A program made the translations under genes and the position numbers. A stretch of DNA of 14,954 bases from a bacterium (GTDB lineage: Bacteria > Krumholzibacteriota > Krumholzibacteria > LZORAL124-64-63), in assembly GCA_021767885.1 (NCBI GenBank), contig JAASSM010000006.1, positions 1 through 14,954 on the forward strand, written 5' to 3'. Shown piece after piece: positions 1 through 6,668 of the stretch. The notes beneath the pieces are model-generated. The model was not told where the DNA came from. It saw only the letters and a list, made by a program, of their open reading frames with translations, and did no database searches. Position 1 is the stretch's first letter, and each line of letters begins with the position of its first letter.

Positions 1-500
1 AGTTCGCCGGCGCCACCCATACCTGGACCGGCCGTGCGGTGCGCCTCGGCGGCGCCATCGACCAGGCCAGCCGCACGGTCCCGGTGGTGGTGGAGGTGCG
101 CGATCCTTACGCCGCCGGCGGAGGACGGCCGCCCCTGCTGAAGGGCATGTTCGTCCGGGTGATCTTCACCGCCGATCCGCCGCCCGGGTCAGTCACCATC
201 CCTCGCCGGGGCCTGCGCCCGCGCGACGAGGTCTGGGTCCTCGACCAGGACGACCGCCTGCGCATCCGCACTGCCAGCGTGGTGCGCGCCGGCGTCGAGA
301 ACGCGGTGATCTCCGGCGGCCTGCGCCCCGGTGATCGCCTGATCACGAGCAACCTGCAGTACGTGGTGGACGGCATGAGCGTGCGCGTGAACGGCGCCCC
401 CGGGCGTGACGCGCACGACGGTACCCCTGGAGGCGCCGCCCCGGCCGCCAGCGACGCGTCCACCGCCAGCGCCACCGCCGCGGGAGGTCCCACGCCGTGA
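1..500 (+). CDS. RND efflux membrane-fusion (periplasmic adaptor) subunit, C-terminal part
   Basis: The frame is open from base 3 to the TGA at 498-500, giving about 165 residues; the N-terminus lies before the window. Adaptors of the HlyD/AcrA family bridge an inner-membrane RND pump and an outer-membrane channel in the periplasm. The visible part carries family hallmarks: a beta-barrel segment ending in PLLKGMFVRVIF (adaptors usually have 'L.PGMFV.V'), then IPRRGLRPRDEVWVLDQDDRL, matching the usual 'IPR.AL....VWV.D.D..L', and a membrane-proximal segment GDRLITSNLQYVVDGMSVRV. The tail after that is a low-complexity Ala/Ser/Thr/Gly stretch of about 35 residues, probably disordered. Its stop codon overlaps the GTG start of the pump gene (GTGA, 497-500), so the two are translationally coupled and almost certainly one complex. 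The substrate cannot be told from sequence. Confidence 0.9.
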   Translation, partial: FAGATHTWTGRAVRLGGAIDQASRTVPVVVEVRDPYAAGGGRPPLLKGMFVRVIFTADPPPGSVTIPRRGLRPRDEVWVLDQDDRLRIRTASVVRAGVENAVISGGLRPGDRLITSNLQYVVDGMSVRVNGAPGRDAHDGTPGGAAPAASDASTASATAAGGPTP

Positions 501-3500
501 AGTCCGCGCTGAACTGGTTCGCCACCAATCACGTGGCCGCCAACCTGCTCATGTTCGTGCTCATCGTGGCCGGTCTGGCCTCCATCCTGACCATCGTGCA
601 GGAGGTGTTCCCGGAGACGGAGCTGGACATCGTCACCGCCTCGGTGGTCATGCTCGGCGGCACGCCGAGCGAGGTGGAGGAGAGCGTCTGCATCAAGATC
701 GAGGAGGCGGTGCAGGGCGTCGACGGCATCAAGAAGATCACCAGCACCGCCCGCGAGGGCCTGGGCACGGTGACCATCGAGCTGGAGACCGGCACCGATC
801 GGCAGAAGGCCTACGACGACGTCAAGTCCGCCATCGACCGCATCGAGACCTTCCCCGAGGAGACCGAGAAGCCCGTGGTCACCCTGGTGGAGGCCCGCCG
901 GCCGGTGCTCGACGTGATCGTCTACGGCGACACGGACGAGCGCTCGCTCAAGGTCCTGGCCGACCGCATCCGCGACGACCTCATGGCCCGGCCGGAGATC
1001 ACCTACGCCGAGGTCCAGGGAACCCGCCCCTACGAGATCTCCATCGAGGTGAGCGAGGCCACCCTGCGCGCCCACGGCCTGTCGCTGGCCCAGGTGGCCG
1101 CCGCCGTGCGCCAGAACAGCCTCGACCTGCCCGGCGGCAGCGTGAAGACCGAGGGCGGGGAGATCCTGATCCGCACCGAGGGGCAGCGCTACACGGGCGA
1201 GGAGTATGCCCGCATCGTCGCGGTCAGCAGGCCGGATGGCTCGCGGGTGATGCTCGACGAGATCGCCACCATCCGCGATGGCTTCGAGGACGTGGACCTG
1301 CGCACCCGCATGCAGGGCCAGGCCGCAGCCATCGTGTCGGTCTACCGCACCGGCGACGATAACGTCCTGGACGTCTCCCGCGCGGTGAAGGAGTACCTCG
1401 CCGTGCAGGACCAGGCCCTCCCCGAGGGGATCGATCTGGAGGTCTGGCGCGACCGCTCCACCATCTACCGCGAGCGCATGAACCTGCTGCTGAAGAACGG
1501 CATGGTGGGACTGCTCCTGGTCTTCGGCGTCCTCGCCCTGACCATGCAGCTGCGCCTGGCCTTCTGGGTGGCCCTGGGCATCGGCATCAGCTTCCTGGGC
1601 GCCTTCTGGGTGCTGCCCTGGTTCGGCGTGACCCTGAACATGATCTCGCTCTTCGCCTTCATCCTCTCGCTGGGCATCGTGGTGGACGACGCCATCGTGG
1701 TGGGCGAGAACATCTTCGCCCGCCGCGAACGCGGCGAGGATGCCCAGACCGCCGCCAGCCGCGGCGTCCTGGAGGTGGGCGGCCCGGTGATCTTCGCCGT
1801 CCTGACCACCGTGACCGCCTTCTCGCCCCTGCTGGCGGTGGAGGGCATGATGGGCAAGTTCATGTTCCCGATGGCGGTGGTGGTCATCGCCGTGCTCGCC
1901 TTCTCCCTGGTGGAGTCGCTGCTCATCCTGCCGGCCCACCTCTCGACGGTGAAGTCGGTGCGGCAGCTGGGCAGCGAGGTGCCGCAGGAGCTGCGCGCGG
2001 CCCGCGGCCTGCGCGGGTTCTACCACCGGTCCAAGCACCTGGTGAGCGAGAAGCTCGAGTGGTTCGTGCACAACGTGTACCGTGACCACCTCGGCTGGTC
2101 GCTGCGCAATCGCGGCATCGTGATGGCCGTCGCCACGGCGGTGATGCTGATCACGGTGGGCTTCGCCGGCGGCGGGCACATCAAGTTCACGTTCATGCCG
2201 CGCATCGAGTCCGACACCGTCACCGCGAGCCTCACCCTGCCGCAGGGGACCACCATGGAGGAGTCCCTGGCCGCGGCGAAGCGGCTGGAGAACTCGCTCC
2301 AGCGGGTCCGCGAGTCCATCCATCCGGACGGGGCCGCCGGCGCGGACGATCCCATCCAGCTGGTCCAGACCACCGTGGGCTCCCAGCCCCGCGCGTCGGG
2401 TGGAGCCGGCCCCATGGGTGGCCAGAGCACCGGCAGCGGCGCCCACCTGCTGGAGGTCTCGGTCGAGCTGCTCTCGGCCGACCAGCGCGCCATCTCGGCC
2501 GGGGAGATCGCCCGCCGCTGGCGCGAGGCCACCGGCGCGATCCCCGAGGCCGTGGAGCTGAGCTTCAGCGCCGATCTCTTCTCCGCCGGCAAGCCCATCC
2601 AGGTCCAGCTCGCCAGCCCGGTGACCGAGGACCTCAACCGGGCCGCGCAGGAACTCCAGGACGAGCTGTCCACCTATCCCGGCGTGATCGACATCTCCGA
2701 CAGCTTCCGCGAGGGCAAGCTGGAGCTGAAGCTGGATCTGAAGCCCGAGGCCCGCAGCCTGGGCCTGACCCTCGAGGATCTGGCCCGTCAGGTGCGGGGC
2801 GGCTTCTATGGCGCCGAGGTGATGCGCATCCAGCGCGGGCGGGACGAGGTCAAGGTCATGGTCCGCTATCCCGAGCGGGAGCGCACGAGCCTCGGCCACG
2901 TCGAGGACATGCGCGTGCGCACGCCCGCCGGCGCGGAGGTGCCGTTCCCCCGGGTGGCCCGGGCGGACATCGGCCGCGGCTTCTCCACCATCGAGCGGGC
3001 CGACCGTCAGCGCATCGTCAACGTCTATGCCGACGTGGAACAGGACCAGGCCAATGCCTCCGAGGTGCTCGCCGAGCTGGAGGCCGGCTTCCTGCCCGGC
3101 CTCCTGGAACGCTATCCCGGGCTGCGGTACGACCTCGAGGGCGAGGAGGAGCAGCGCCAGGAATCGGTGCAGAGCCTGATGCGCGGCTTCGCCCTGGCCA
3201 TCTTCCTGATCTACGCGCTGCTGGCGGTGCAGTTCCGCAGCTACCTGCAGCCGTTCCTGGTCATGAGCGCCATCCCCTACGGCATCGTCGGCGCGGTCTG
3301 GGGCCACGTGCTGATGGGCTGGGACCTGACGCTGCTGTCGCTCTTCGGGGTGGTGGCCCTGGCCGGTGTGGTGGTGAACGACTCGCTCCTGATGATCGAC
3401 TTCATCAACCGGGCCCGACGCTCCGGCCTGGCGGTGCAGGACGCCCTGCTGCAGGCAGGCCAGCGCCGGTTCCGCCCCATCCTGCTCACCTCGGTGACCA

Positions 3501-3775
3501 CGTTCCTGGGCCTGACCCCCCTGCTGCTGGAGCAGAGCCTGCAGGCGCAGTTCCTCATCCCCATGGCCATCAGCCTGGGCTTCGGCGTGCTCTTCGCCAC
3601 GGCGATCACGCTGATCCTGGTGCCCGTGGGTTACAGCCTGCTGAGCTCGTTCAAGCGCTTCTTCGGCCTCCGCGACGAGGTCTGGGTGAGCGAGGACGAG
3701 GCCGGGATGGGCCTGGGCTTCGGGGAGTTCGGCGGGCCCGAGGCGGCCGACGAGGCGCCGGCCACCCGTGGCTGA
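497..3775 (+). CDS. RND family efflux transporter permease
   Basis: This is a 1092-residue inner-membrane, proton-driven drug/solute exporter of the AcrB/HAE1 type, the usual full length. TM1 is at about residues 10-33. A first periplasmic porter half follows, then TM2-6 from about 335 to 480, TM7 near 540-560, the second porter half, and TM8-12 from about 897 to 1055. The TM4 proton-relay pair is present as D397-D398 in the motif [13 protein letters not shown], equivalent to AcrB D407/D408. The TM10 segment reads [13 protein letters not shown] (N961-D962), so the relay lysine of classical AcrB is absent; as I recall this is common in the wider HAE1-like group. The last 40 or so residues are an acidic, glycine-rich cytoplasmic tail. 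The start is GTG, overlapping the adaptor stop by 4 bases. Substrate specificity is unknown, and no outer-membrane channel gene is in view. Confidence 0.95.
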   Translation: MKSALNWFATNHVAANLLMFVLIVAGLASILTIVQEVFPETELDIVTASVVMLGGTPSEVEESVCIKIEEAVQGVDGIKKITSTAREGLGTVTIELETGTDRQKAYDDVKSAIDRIETFPEETEKPVVTLVEARRPVLDVIVYGDTDERSLKVLADRIRDDLMARPEITYAEVQGTRPYEISIEVSEATLRAHGLSLAQVAAAVRQNSLDLPGGSVKTEGGEILIRTEGQRYTGEEYARIVAVSRPDGSRVMLDEIATIRDGFEDVDLRTRMQGQAAAIVSVYRTGDDNVLDVSRAVKEYLAVQDQALPEGIDLEVWRDRSTIYRERMNLLLKNGMVGLLLVFGVLALTMQLRLAFWVALGIGISFLGAFWVLPWFGVTLNMISLFAFILSLGIVVDDAIVVGENIFARRERGEDAQTAASRGVLEVGGPVIFAVLTTVTAFSPLLAVEGMMGKFMFPMAVVVIAVLAFSLVESLLILPAHLSTVKSVRQLGSEVPQELRAARGLRGFYHRSKHLVSEKLEWFVHNVYRDHLGWSLRNRGIVMAVATAVMLITVGFAGGGHIKFTFMPRIESDTVTASLTLPQGTTMEESLAAAKRLENSLQRVRESIHPDGAAGADDPIQLVQTTVGSQPRASGGAGPMGGQSTGSGAHLLEVSVELLSADQRAISAGEIARRWREATGAIPEAVELSFSADLFSAGKPIQVQLASPVTEDLNRAAQELQDELSTYPGVIDISDSFREGKLELKLDLKPEARSLGLTLEDLARQVRGGFYGAEVMRIQRGRDEVKVMVRYPERERTSLGHVEDMRVRTPAGAEVPFPRVARADIGRGFSTIERADRQRIVNVYADVEQDQANASEVLAELEAGFLPGLLERYPGLRYDLEGEEEQRQESVQSLMRGFALAIFLIYALLAVQFRSYLQPFLVMSAIPYGIVGAVWGHVLMGWDLTLLSLFGVVALAGVVVNDSLLMIDFINRARRSGLAVQDALLQAGQRRFRPILLTSVTTFLGLTPLLLEQSLQAQFLIPMAISLGFGVLFATAITLILVPVGYSLLSSFKRFFGLRDEVWVSEDEAGMGLGFGEFGGPEAADEAPATRG

Positions 3776-3973
3776 TCCTGCCGGGGGATCGGGATTTGCC
3801 CCGGTCGCCGGCGGGCACCATCTTTGCATACAGGAGCGAGGATCTCCTGCTGAGAGCGGACCCTCGAAAAGTGTTGCCAGGTCCTGCGGCCTTGACGACC
3901 TTGGACGGGAACGCCGACCACTCCGCTGCGGCCGCAGCCGTGGCGGAACGACTCGAGAACGGAGAGCAGCGAC
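3776..3973 (+). other. Intergenic leader between RND permease and HesB selenoprotein
   Basis: This 198-base gap holds no convincing gene. It contains a perfect 14-bp palindrome, GCTGCGGCCGCAGC, at 3925-3938, about 35 bases before the GTG start of the next gene; it could be an operator or a leader hairpin. A weak 6-bp inverted repeat (CCGGGG 3781-3786 with CCCCGG 3799-3804) follows the permease stop but lacks a T-run. No good sigma-70 promoter is visible. Confidence 0.4.
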
Positions 3974-4321
3974 GTGAGCGATAGCCAGCTGATCCAGGTG
4001 ACCGAGGCCGCGAACAGCGCCCTGAGCGCGTTCGACTTCACGGCCCACGCCGGCAAGGGCGTCCGGGTCTTCGTCCAGGGCTTCGGCTGAAGCGGCCCCG
4101 CCCTGGGCATGGCTCTGGACGAGCCGAACGACAAGGACCAGGTCTTCGACCATGAGAGCTTCACCATCATGGTGGACCCCCAGACCCGCGACATCGTCGA
4201 CCAGTCCGGCGGACTGACCATCGACTACGTGGACCAGGCCCATCAGAAGGGCTACCTGCTGCAGCTGAACCAGACCGGTGGCGGCGCCTGCGGCGACGGC
4301 GGCTGCTCGGGCTGCGGCTAG
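3974..4321 (+). CDS. HesB-like selenoprotein (A-type Fe-S carrier family), Sec at residue 39
   Basis: Reading through the TGA at 4088-4090 as selenocysteine gives a 115-residue protein, a normal length for IscA/HesB proteins. The start is GTG at 3974, with GGAGAG at 3961-3966 as ribosome site, 7 bases upstream. The residues around the TGA read VFVQGFG-U-SGPALGMAL. This is where A-type proteins place their first cluster-binding cysteine, and HesB-like selenoproteins are a described family with Sec at this point. Downstream, 76 more codons stay open with family features (DEPNDKDQ, then FTIMVDPQTRDIV). They end in a cysteine cluster, C106, C111 and C114, where IscA-type proteins have their C-terminal pair. 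A-type proteins carry Fe-S clusters or iron; the exact role of the Sec forms is not settled. A conventional caller would report only a 70-residue fragment starting at 4109. A pseudogene with a true stop is the alternative, but motif, frame and hairpin argue against it. Confidence 0.88.
4088..4090 (+). other. In-frame TGA read as selenocysteine (Sec39)
   Basis: The TGA replaces the conserved cysteine codon of HesB/IscA proteins within GFG-U-SGPALG. The frame continues with typical family sequence to a TAG at 4319-4321. One base change from TGC/TGT would give the Cys form. Confidence 0.87.
4091..4126 (+). promoter_or_regulatory. Candidate bacterial SECIS element
   Basis: Downstream of the TGA lies a hairpin with stem GGCTC (4111-4115), loop TGGAC (4116-4120) and stem GAGCC (4121-4125), extendable by a U-G pair (4110/4126). 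The loop begins 25 bases after the TGA and has a G as its second base. Both match the known bacterial SECIS pattern: an apical loop roughly 16-37 nt from UGA, with a G in the first two loop positions. The hairpin lies in coding sequence, as usual in bacteria, and would recruit SelB with Sec-tRNA. Folding was judged by eye. Confidence 0.7.
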
Positions 4322-4361
4322 CGTCCATCGCGCGTCGACCCCCGCCGCCTGCTGGCGGCAC

Positions 4362-4402
4362 GAAGGGCCGGAACCCCGTGGGTTCCGGCCCTTCTTCTTT
4401 CT
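4362..4402 (+). terminator. Intrinsic terminator of the HesB selenoprotein gene
   Basis: A perfect 15-bp stem (core AAGGGCCGGAACCC at 4363-4376 paired with its complement at 4380-4393, plus the G4362/C4394 pair) has a 3-base loop CGT and is followed by the T-rich tail TTCTTTCTG. It begins 40 bases after the stop. The T-rich side points to termination in the plus direction. Confidence 0.88.
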
Positions 4403-4424
4403 GCGGCGGTTCTCGGTGGCGGTT

Positions 4425-4482
4425 CCCGGTGCCGATTCCCGGTTCCCGGTTCCCGTTCCCCCCTGGCCCCGCCCCCTGGCCC
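4425..4482 (-). repeat. GGTTCCC-type C/G-tract cluster, G-quadruplex candidate on the minus strand
   Basis: On the plus strand there are eight runs of three or more C (4425-4427, 4438-4440, 4445-4447, 4452-4454, 4458-4463, 4467-4470, 4472-4476, 4480-4482). Several belong to repeats of GGTTCCC/GATTCCC. Read on the minus strand, consecutive G-tracts have loops mostly of 1 to 4 bases, satisfying the classic G3-N1-7 quadruplex pattern. The cluster lies downstream of the stop of the minus-strand zinc-ribbon gene and could affect its 3' end. Confidence 0.6.
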
Positions 4483-4540
4483 GCGGCGAAGCATGCCCGG
4501 GCGGTCGCCCTTGCCAGCAGCCCCGACGGCACGGCGGGCG

Positions 4541-4804
4541 TCAGAAGTCGTCGTCCTCCTCGAAGTCGTCGTCCCCGGCCAGGTCGCCGTCGATCTCACC
4601 GTCGAGATCATCCCCGAGGTCCGCGTCGTAGGTCAGGGGATCATCCGCCGCATCGAGCTCGGCGGCATCCGGCTCGCCGTGTTCGAGCAGCTCGTCCTCG
4701 AACGCCTCGCAGCACTCGTCGCTGCAGAAGAGGCGCTGCCGGTGACGGATGCCGTCGACCTCGATGGCGGCGCCGCAGTAATCGCAGCTGGTCAGGTTCT
4801 CCAT
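4541..4804 (-). CDS. Small zinc-ribbon protein with acidic C-terminal tail
   Basis: This 87-residue protein starts at ATG 4804, with GGGGAGG upstream at a 9-base spacing. The N-terminal third has C7-x2-C10 and C27-x3-C31 (with C32 adjacent) in the context CDYCGAAI ... LFCSDECCEAFE. This resembles TRASH/MYM-type or metallochaperone-like treble-clef zinc ribbons, which bind one metal ion. From about residue 33 to the end the chain is dominated by Asp and Glu, finishing in GDDDFEEDDDF, and is likely disordered and strongly negative. The gene lies 20 bases after the stop of the symporter gene on the same strand, so the two probably share a transcript. The function is not known; metal sensing or buffering, or protein binding through the tail, are guesses. 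The acidic-tail codons give long misleading frames on the other strand. Confidence 0.75.
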   Translation of the reverse strand: MENLTSCDYCGAAIEVDGIRHRQRLFCSDECCEAFEDELLEHGEPDAAELDAADDPLTYDADLGDDLDGEIDGDLAGDDDFEEDDDF

Positions 4805-4824
4805 GGCGGGCGGCCTCCCCTCGT

Positions 4825-6492
4825 TCAACGGTACGGTCGGTGCTCGCGTGAGAAGTAATCGGCGGTCAGGCTGCGGACCTGACGGTTGAGCAGCACCAGG
4901 GCGATGAGGTTGGGCAGGGACATGAGCCCCAGGGCGCTGTCGCCGAAGTTCCAGACGATCTCCAGGGAGAAGATGGCGCCCAGGAAGTTCATGATGCAGA
5001 ACACCACCTTGTAGGGCAGCACCCAGCCCGGCCCGAACAGGTAGACCACGGCCCGGTCGCCGTAGTAGCTCCAGCTGATCGCCGTGGAGATGCCGAAGAG
5101 CACCACGCCCACGGTGACGATCAGGTAGCCCCAGGATCCGAAGATGGGCGCCAGGCCGCGCTGGAAGCCCCAGGCGGTGAGCGGCGAGCCGTTCAGCGCC
5201 ATGTGTCCGGTGAGCGAGAGGGCGGGCACGGCGTCGAAGTCGATCACGCCGTCGCGCACCGGGACGGTGCCGCTCCAGGACCCGCCATCGGCCCGGAGCA
5301 CGGGGTCGTCCACCACCGAGTGGTTGTAGACCAGCTGGGCTGACACCGGTTCCCCGCCGCGGACGGTCACGTCGCCGGTCAGCAGGTCGGCCGCCGCCAC
5401 GCGTCCGTTGGTCTGCACCGCCGCGCCATCCCGCATGACCGTGATGTCGGACTGGGCGTTGACCGGGATCTCCTCCAGGTGCTTGTCCTTCCAGACACCG
5501 GTGGACAGGATCACCAGGCCGGTGATGGTGCAGACGATGAGCGTGTCGATCAGCGGGCCGATCATGGCCACCACGCCCTCGCGCACGGGCTCGTCGGTCT
5601 TGGCCGCGGCATGGGCGATGGGGGCCGAGCCCTGACCGGATTCGTTGCTGAACAGGCCCCGCTTGACGCCCCAGGTGAGCATGAAGATGAAGGTGCCGCC
5701 GGCGAAGCCGCCCACCTGCGCGGCGGGCTTGAAGGCGCTGGTGAAGACCAGGGAGATCATGGCCGGCAGCTCGCCCGCGTGCAGCAGCAGGACCACCAGG
5801 CCGCCGATCACGTAGATGGCCGCCATGTAGGGCACCAGCTTGCTGGTGACCGCACCGATGCGCCGGATGCCGCCCAGGATCACCGCGCCGATCAGGGTCG
5901 CCGAGATCAGGCCCGTGATCCACGTGGGCACGCCGACGTCGGCGCGCATCTGATCGGCCACCGTGAAGGCCTGGATGCTGTTGCCCGAGCCGAAGCTGGA
6001 GATCACCGTGCAGACGGCGAAGGCCACCGCCAGGGGCTTCCACTTCCTGCCCAGGCCCTTCTCGATGTAGTACATGGGGCCGCCGGCCGCGGTGCCGTCG
6101 GGCAGGATGGTGCGGTACTTCTGGCTCAGGGTGCACTCCGCGTACTTCAGGGCCATGCCGAACACCGCGGTCACCCACATCCAGAACAGCGCCCCGGGGC
6201 CGCCGTAGTGCATGGCGGTGGCCACGCCCGCGATGTTGCCGATGCCCACGGTGGCCGACAGCGCGGTGGTCAGGGCCTGGAAGTGGGAGAGGTCGCCGTC
6301 GTGGGAGGGGTCGTCGTACTTGCCACGGATCACGTCCAGGCCGTGCTTGAGCCGGCGCAGCTGCAGGAAGCGCAGGGAGACGGTGGTGATCAGGCCGGCC
6401 AGGAGCAACGCCGCCACCATGACGGGGAAGGCGTCGGGCCAGCCCCAGACGGTGCCGGACAGGTCGGCGGCGAATTGACGGACGAACTCCAT
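4825..6492 (-). CDS. Alanine/glycine:sodium symporter (AGCS family)
   Basis: A 555-residue inner-membrane transporter that couples uptake of alanine or glycine to Na+ (possibly H+). Family signatures are clear: ALSATVGIGNIAGVATA near residues 75-95, GGPMYYIEKGLG, and the AGCS signature NESGQGSAPIAHAAA followed by a TM helix. About 11 hydrophobic helices are visible. Typical members are 450-490 residues. The excess is a soluble segment of roughly 100 residues between W334 and W441, in a loop that is normally short. I start at ATG 6492 because GGAG (6501-6504 on the plus strand as CTCC) sits 8 bases upstream. The in-frame GTG at 6501 has no ribosome site and would add only three residues. A sigma-70-like promoter lies upstream and a zinc-ribbon gene follows 20 bases downstream. 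The exact amino-acid substrate is unproven. Confidence 0.93.
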   Translation of the reverse strand: MEFVRQFAADLSGTVWGWPDAFPVMVAALLLAGLITTVSLRFLQLRRLKHGLDVIRGKYDDPSHDGDLSHFQALTTALSATVGIGNIAGVATAMHYGGPGALFWMWVTAVFGMALKYAECTLSQKYRTILPDGTAAGGPMYYIEKGLGRKWKPLAVAFAVCTVISSFGSGNSIQAFTVADQMRADVGVPTWITGLISATLIGAVILGGIRRIGAVTSKLVPYMAAIYVIGGLVVLLLHAGELPAMISLVFTSAFKPAAQVGGFAGGTFIFMLTWGVKRGLFSNESGQGSAPIAHAAAKTDEPVREGVVAMIGPLIDTLIVCTITGLVILSTGVWKDKHLEEIPVNAQSDITVMRDGAAVQTNGRVAAADLLTGDVTVRGGEPVSAQLVYNHSVVDDPVLRADGGSWSGTVPVRDGVIDFDAVPALSLTGHMALNGSPLTAWGFQRGLAPIFGSWGYLIVTVGVVLFGISTAISWSYYGDRAVVYLFGPGWVLPYKVVFCIMNFLGAIFSLEIVWNFGDSALGLMSLPNLIALVLLNRQVRSLTADYFSREHRPYR

Positions 6493-6567
6493 GCGGGGCA
6501 CTCCACGGTTGCAGACGGGGATGGCGGGTCCCGTGCAGGCTGGGGCGGCCGCACGGGGCTTGCTCTG

Positions 6568-6596
6568 CGTTTACCGGATTCGCGAGTCCATCTCAA
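6568..6596 (-). promoter_or_regulatory. Candidate sigma-70-type promoter for the AGCS symporter
   Basis: Reading the minus strand, TTGAGA (6596-6591; 5 of 6 to the -35 consensus) is separated by exactly 17 bases from TAAACG (6573-6568; 3 of 6 to the -10 consensus). It is 75 bases upstream of the chosen ATG. The spacer overlaps a 7-bp inverted repeat (CCGGATT 6574-6580, AATCCGG 6605-6611), which could be an operator. Motif matches only. Confidence 0.35.
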
Positions 6597-6623
6597 GAGC
6601 GAAAAATCCGGCTTCGGGCCATT

Positions 6624-6651
6624 GCCCCGCGGACGCCGCCCCGCGGACGCC
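6624..6651. repeat. 14-bp perfect tandem duplication
   Basis: GCCCCGCGGACGCC occurs twice back to back (6624-6637 and 6638-6651) in the gap between the flippase stop and the symporter promoter. It may be replication slippage or a paired binding site. The gap shows no other clear element besides the promoter-like motif and inverted repeat. Confidence 0.8.
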
Positions 6652-6668
6652 GGGCCGCAGGGCCGCGT

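Noticed and set aside
3781..3804. Terminator after the RND permease
   Set aside because: The stem is only 6 bp with a 12-base loop and no T-run follows, so it is not a convincing terminator.
3974..4090. HesB gene as a pseudogene truncated by TGA
   Set aside because: The frame after TGA keeps full family sequence and the C-terminal cysteines, the stop lies at the exact catalytic/cluster position, and a fitting SECIS-like hairpin follows.
107..4243. Minus-strand open frame of 1378 codons
   Set aside because: It lies opposite the RND adaptor, permease and HesB genes, its translation is His/Gly/Ala/Asp-rich without any family motif, and it is a product of high GC with few stops.
4109..4321. A separate 70-residue protein starting at ATG 4109
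   Set aside because: This is the downstream half of the HesB-like selenoprotein; it has no ribosome site of its own and begins inside the conserved segment after the Sec codon.
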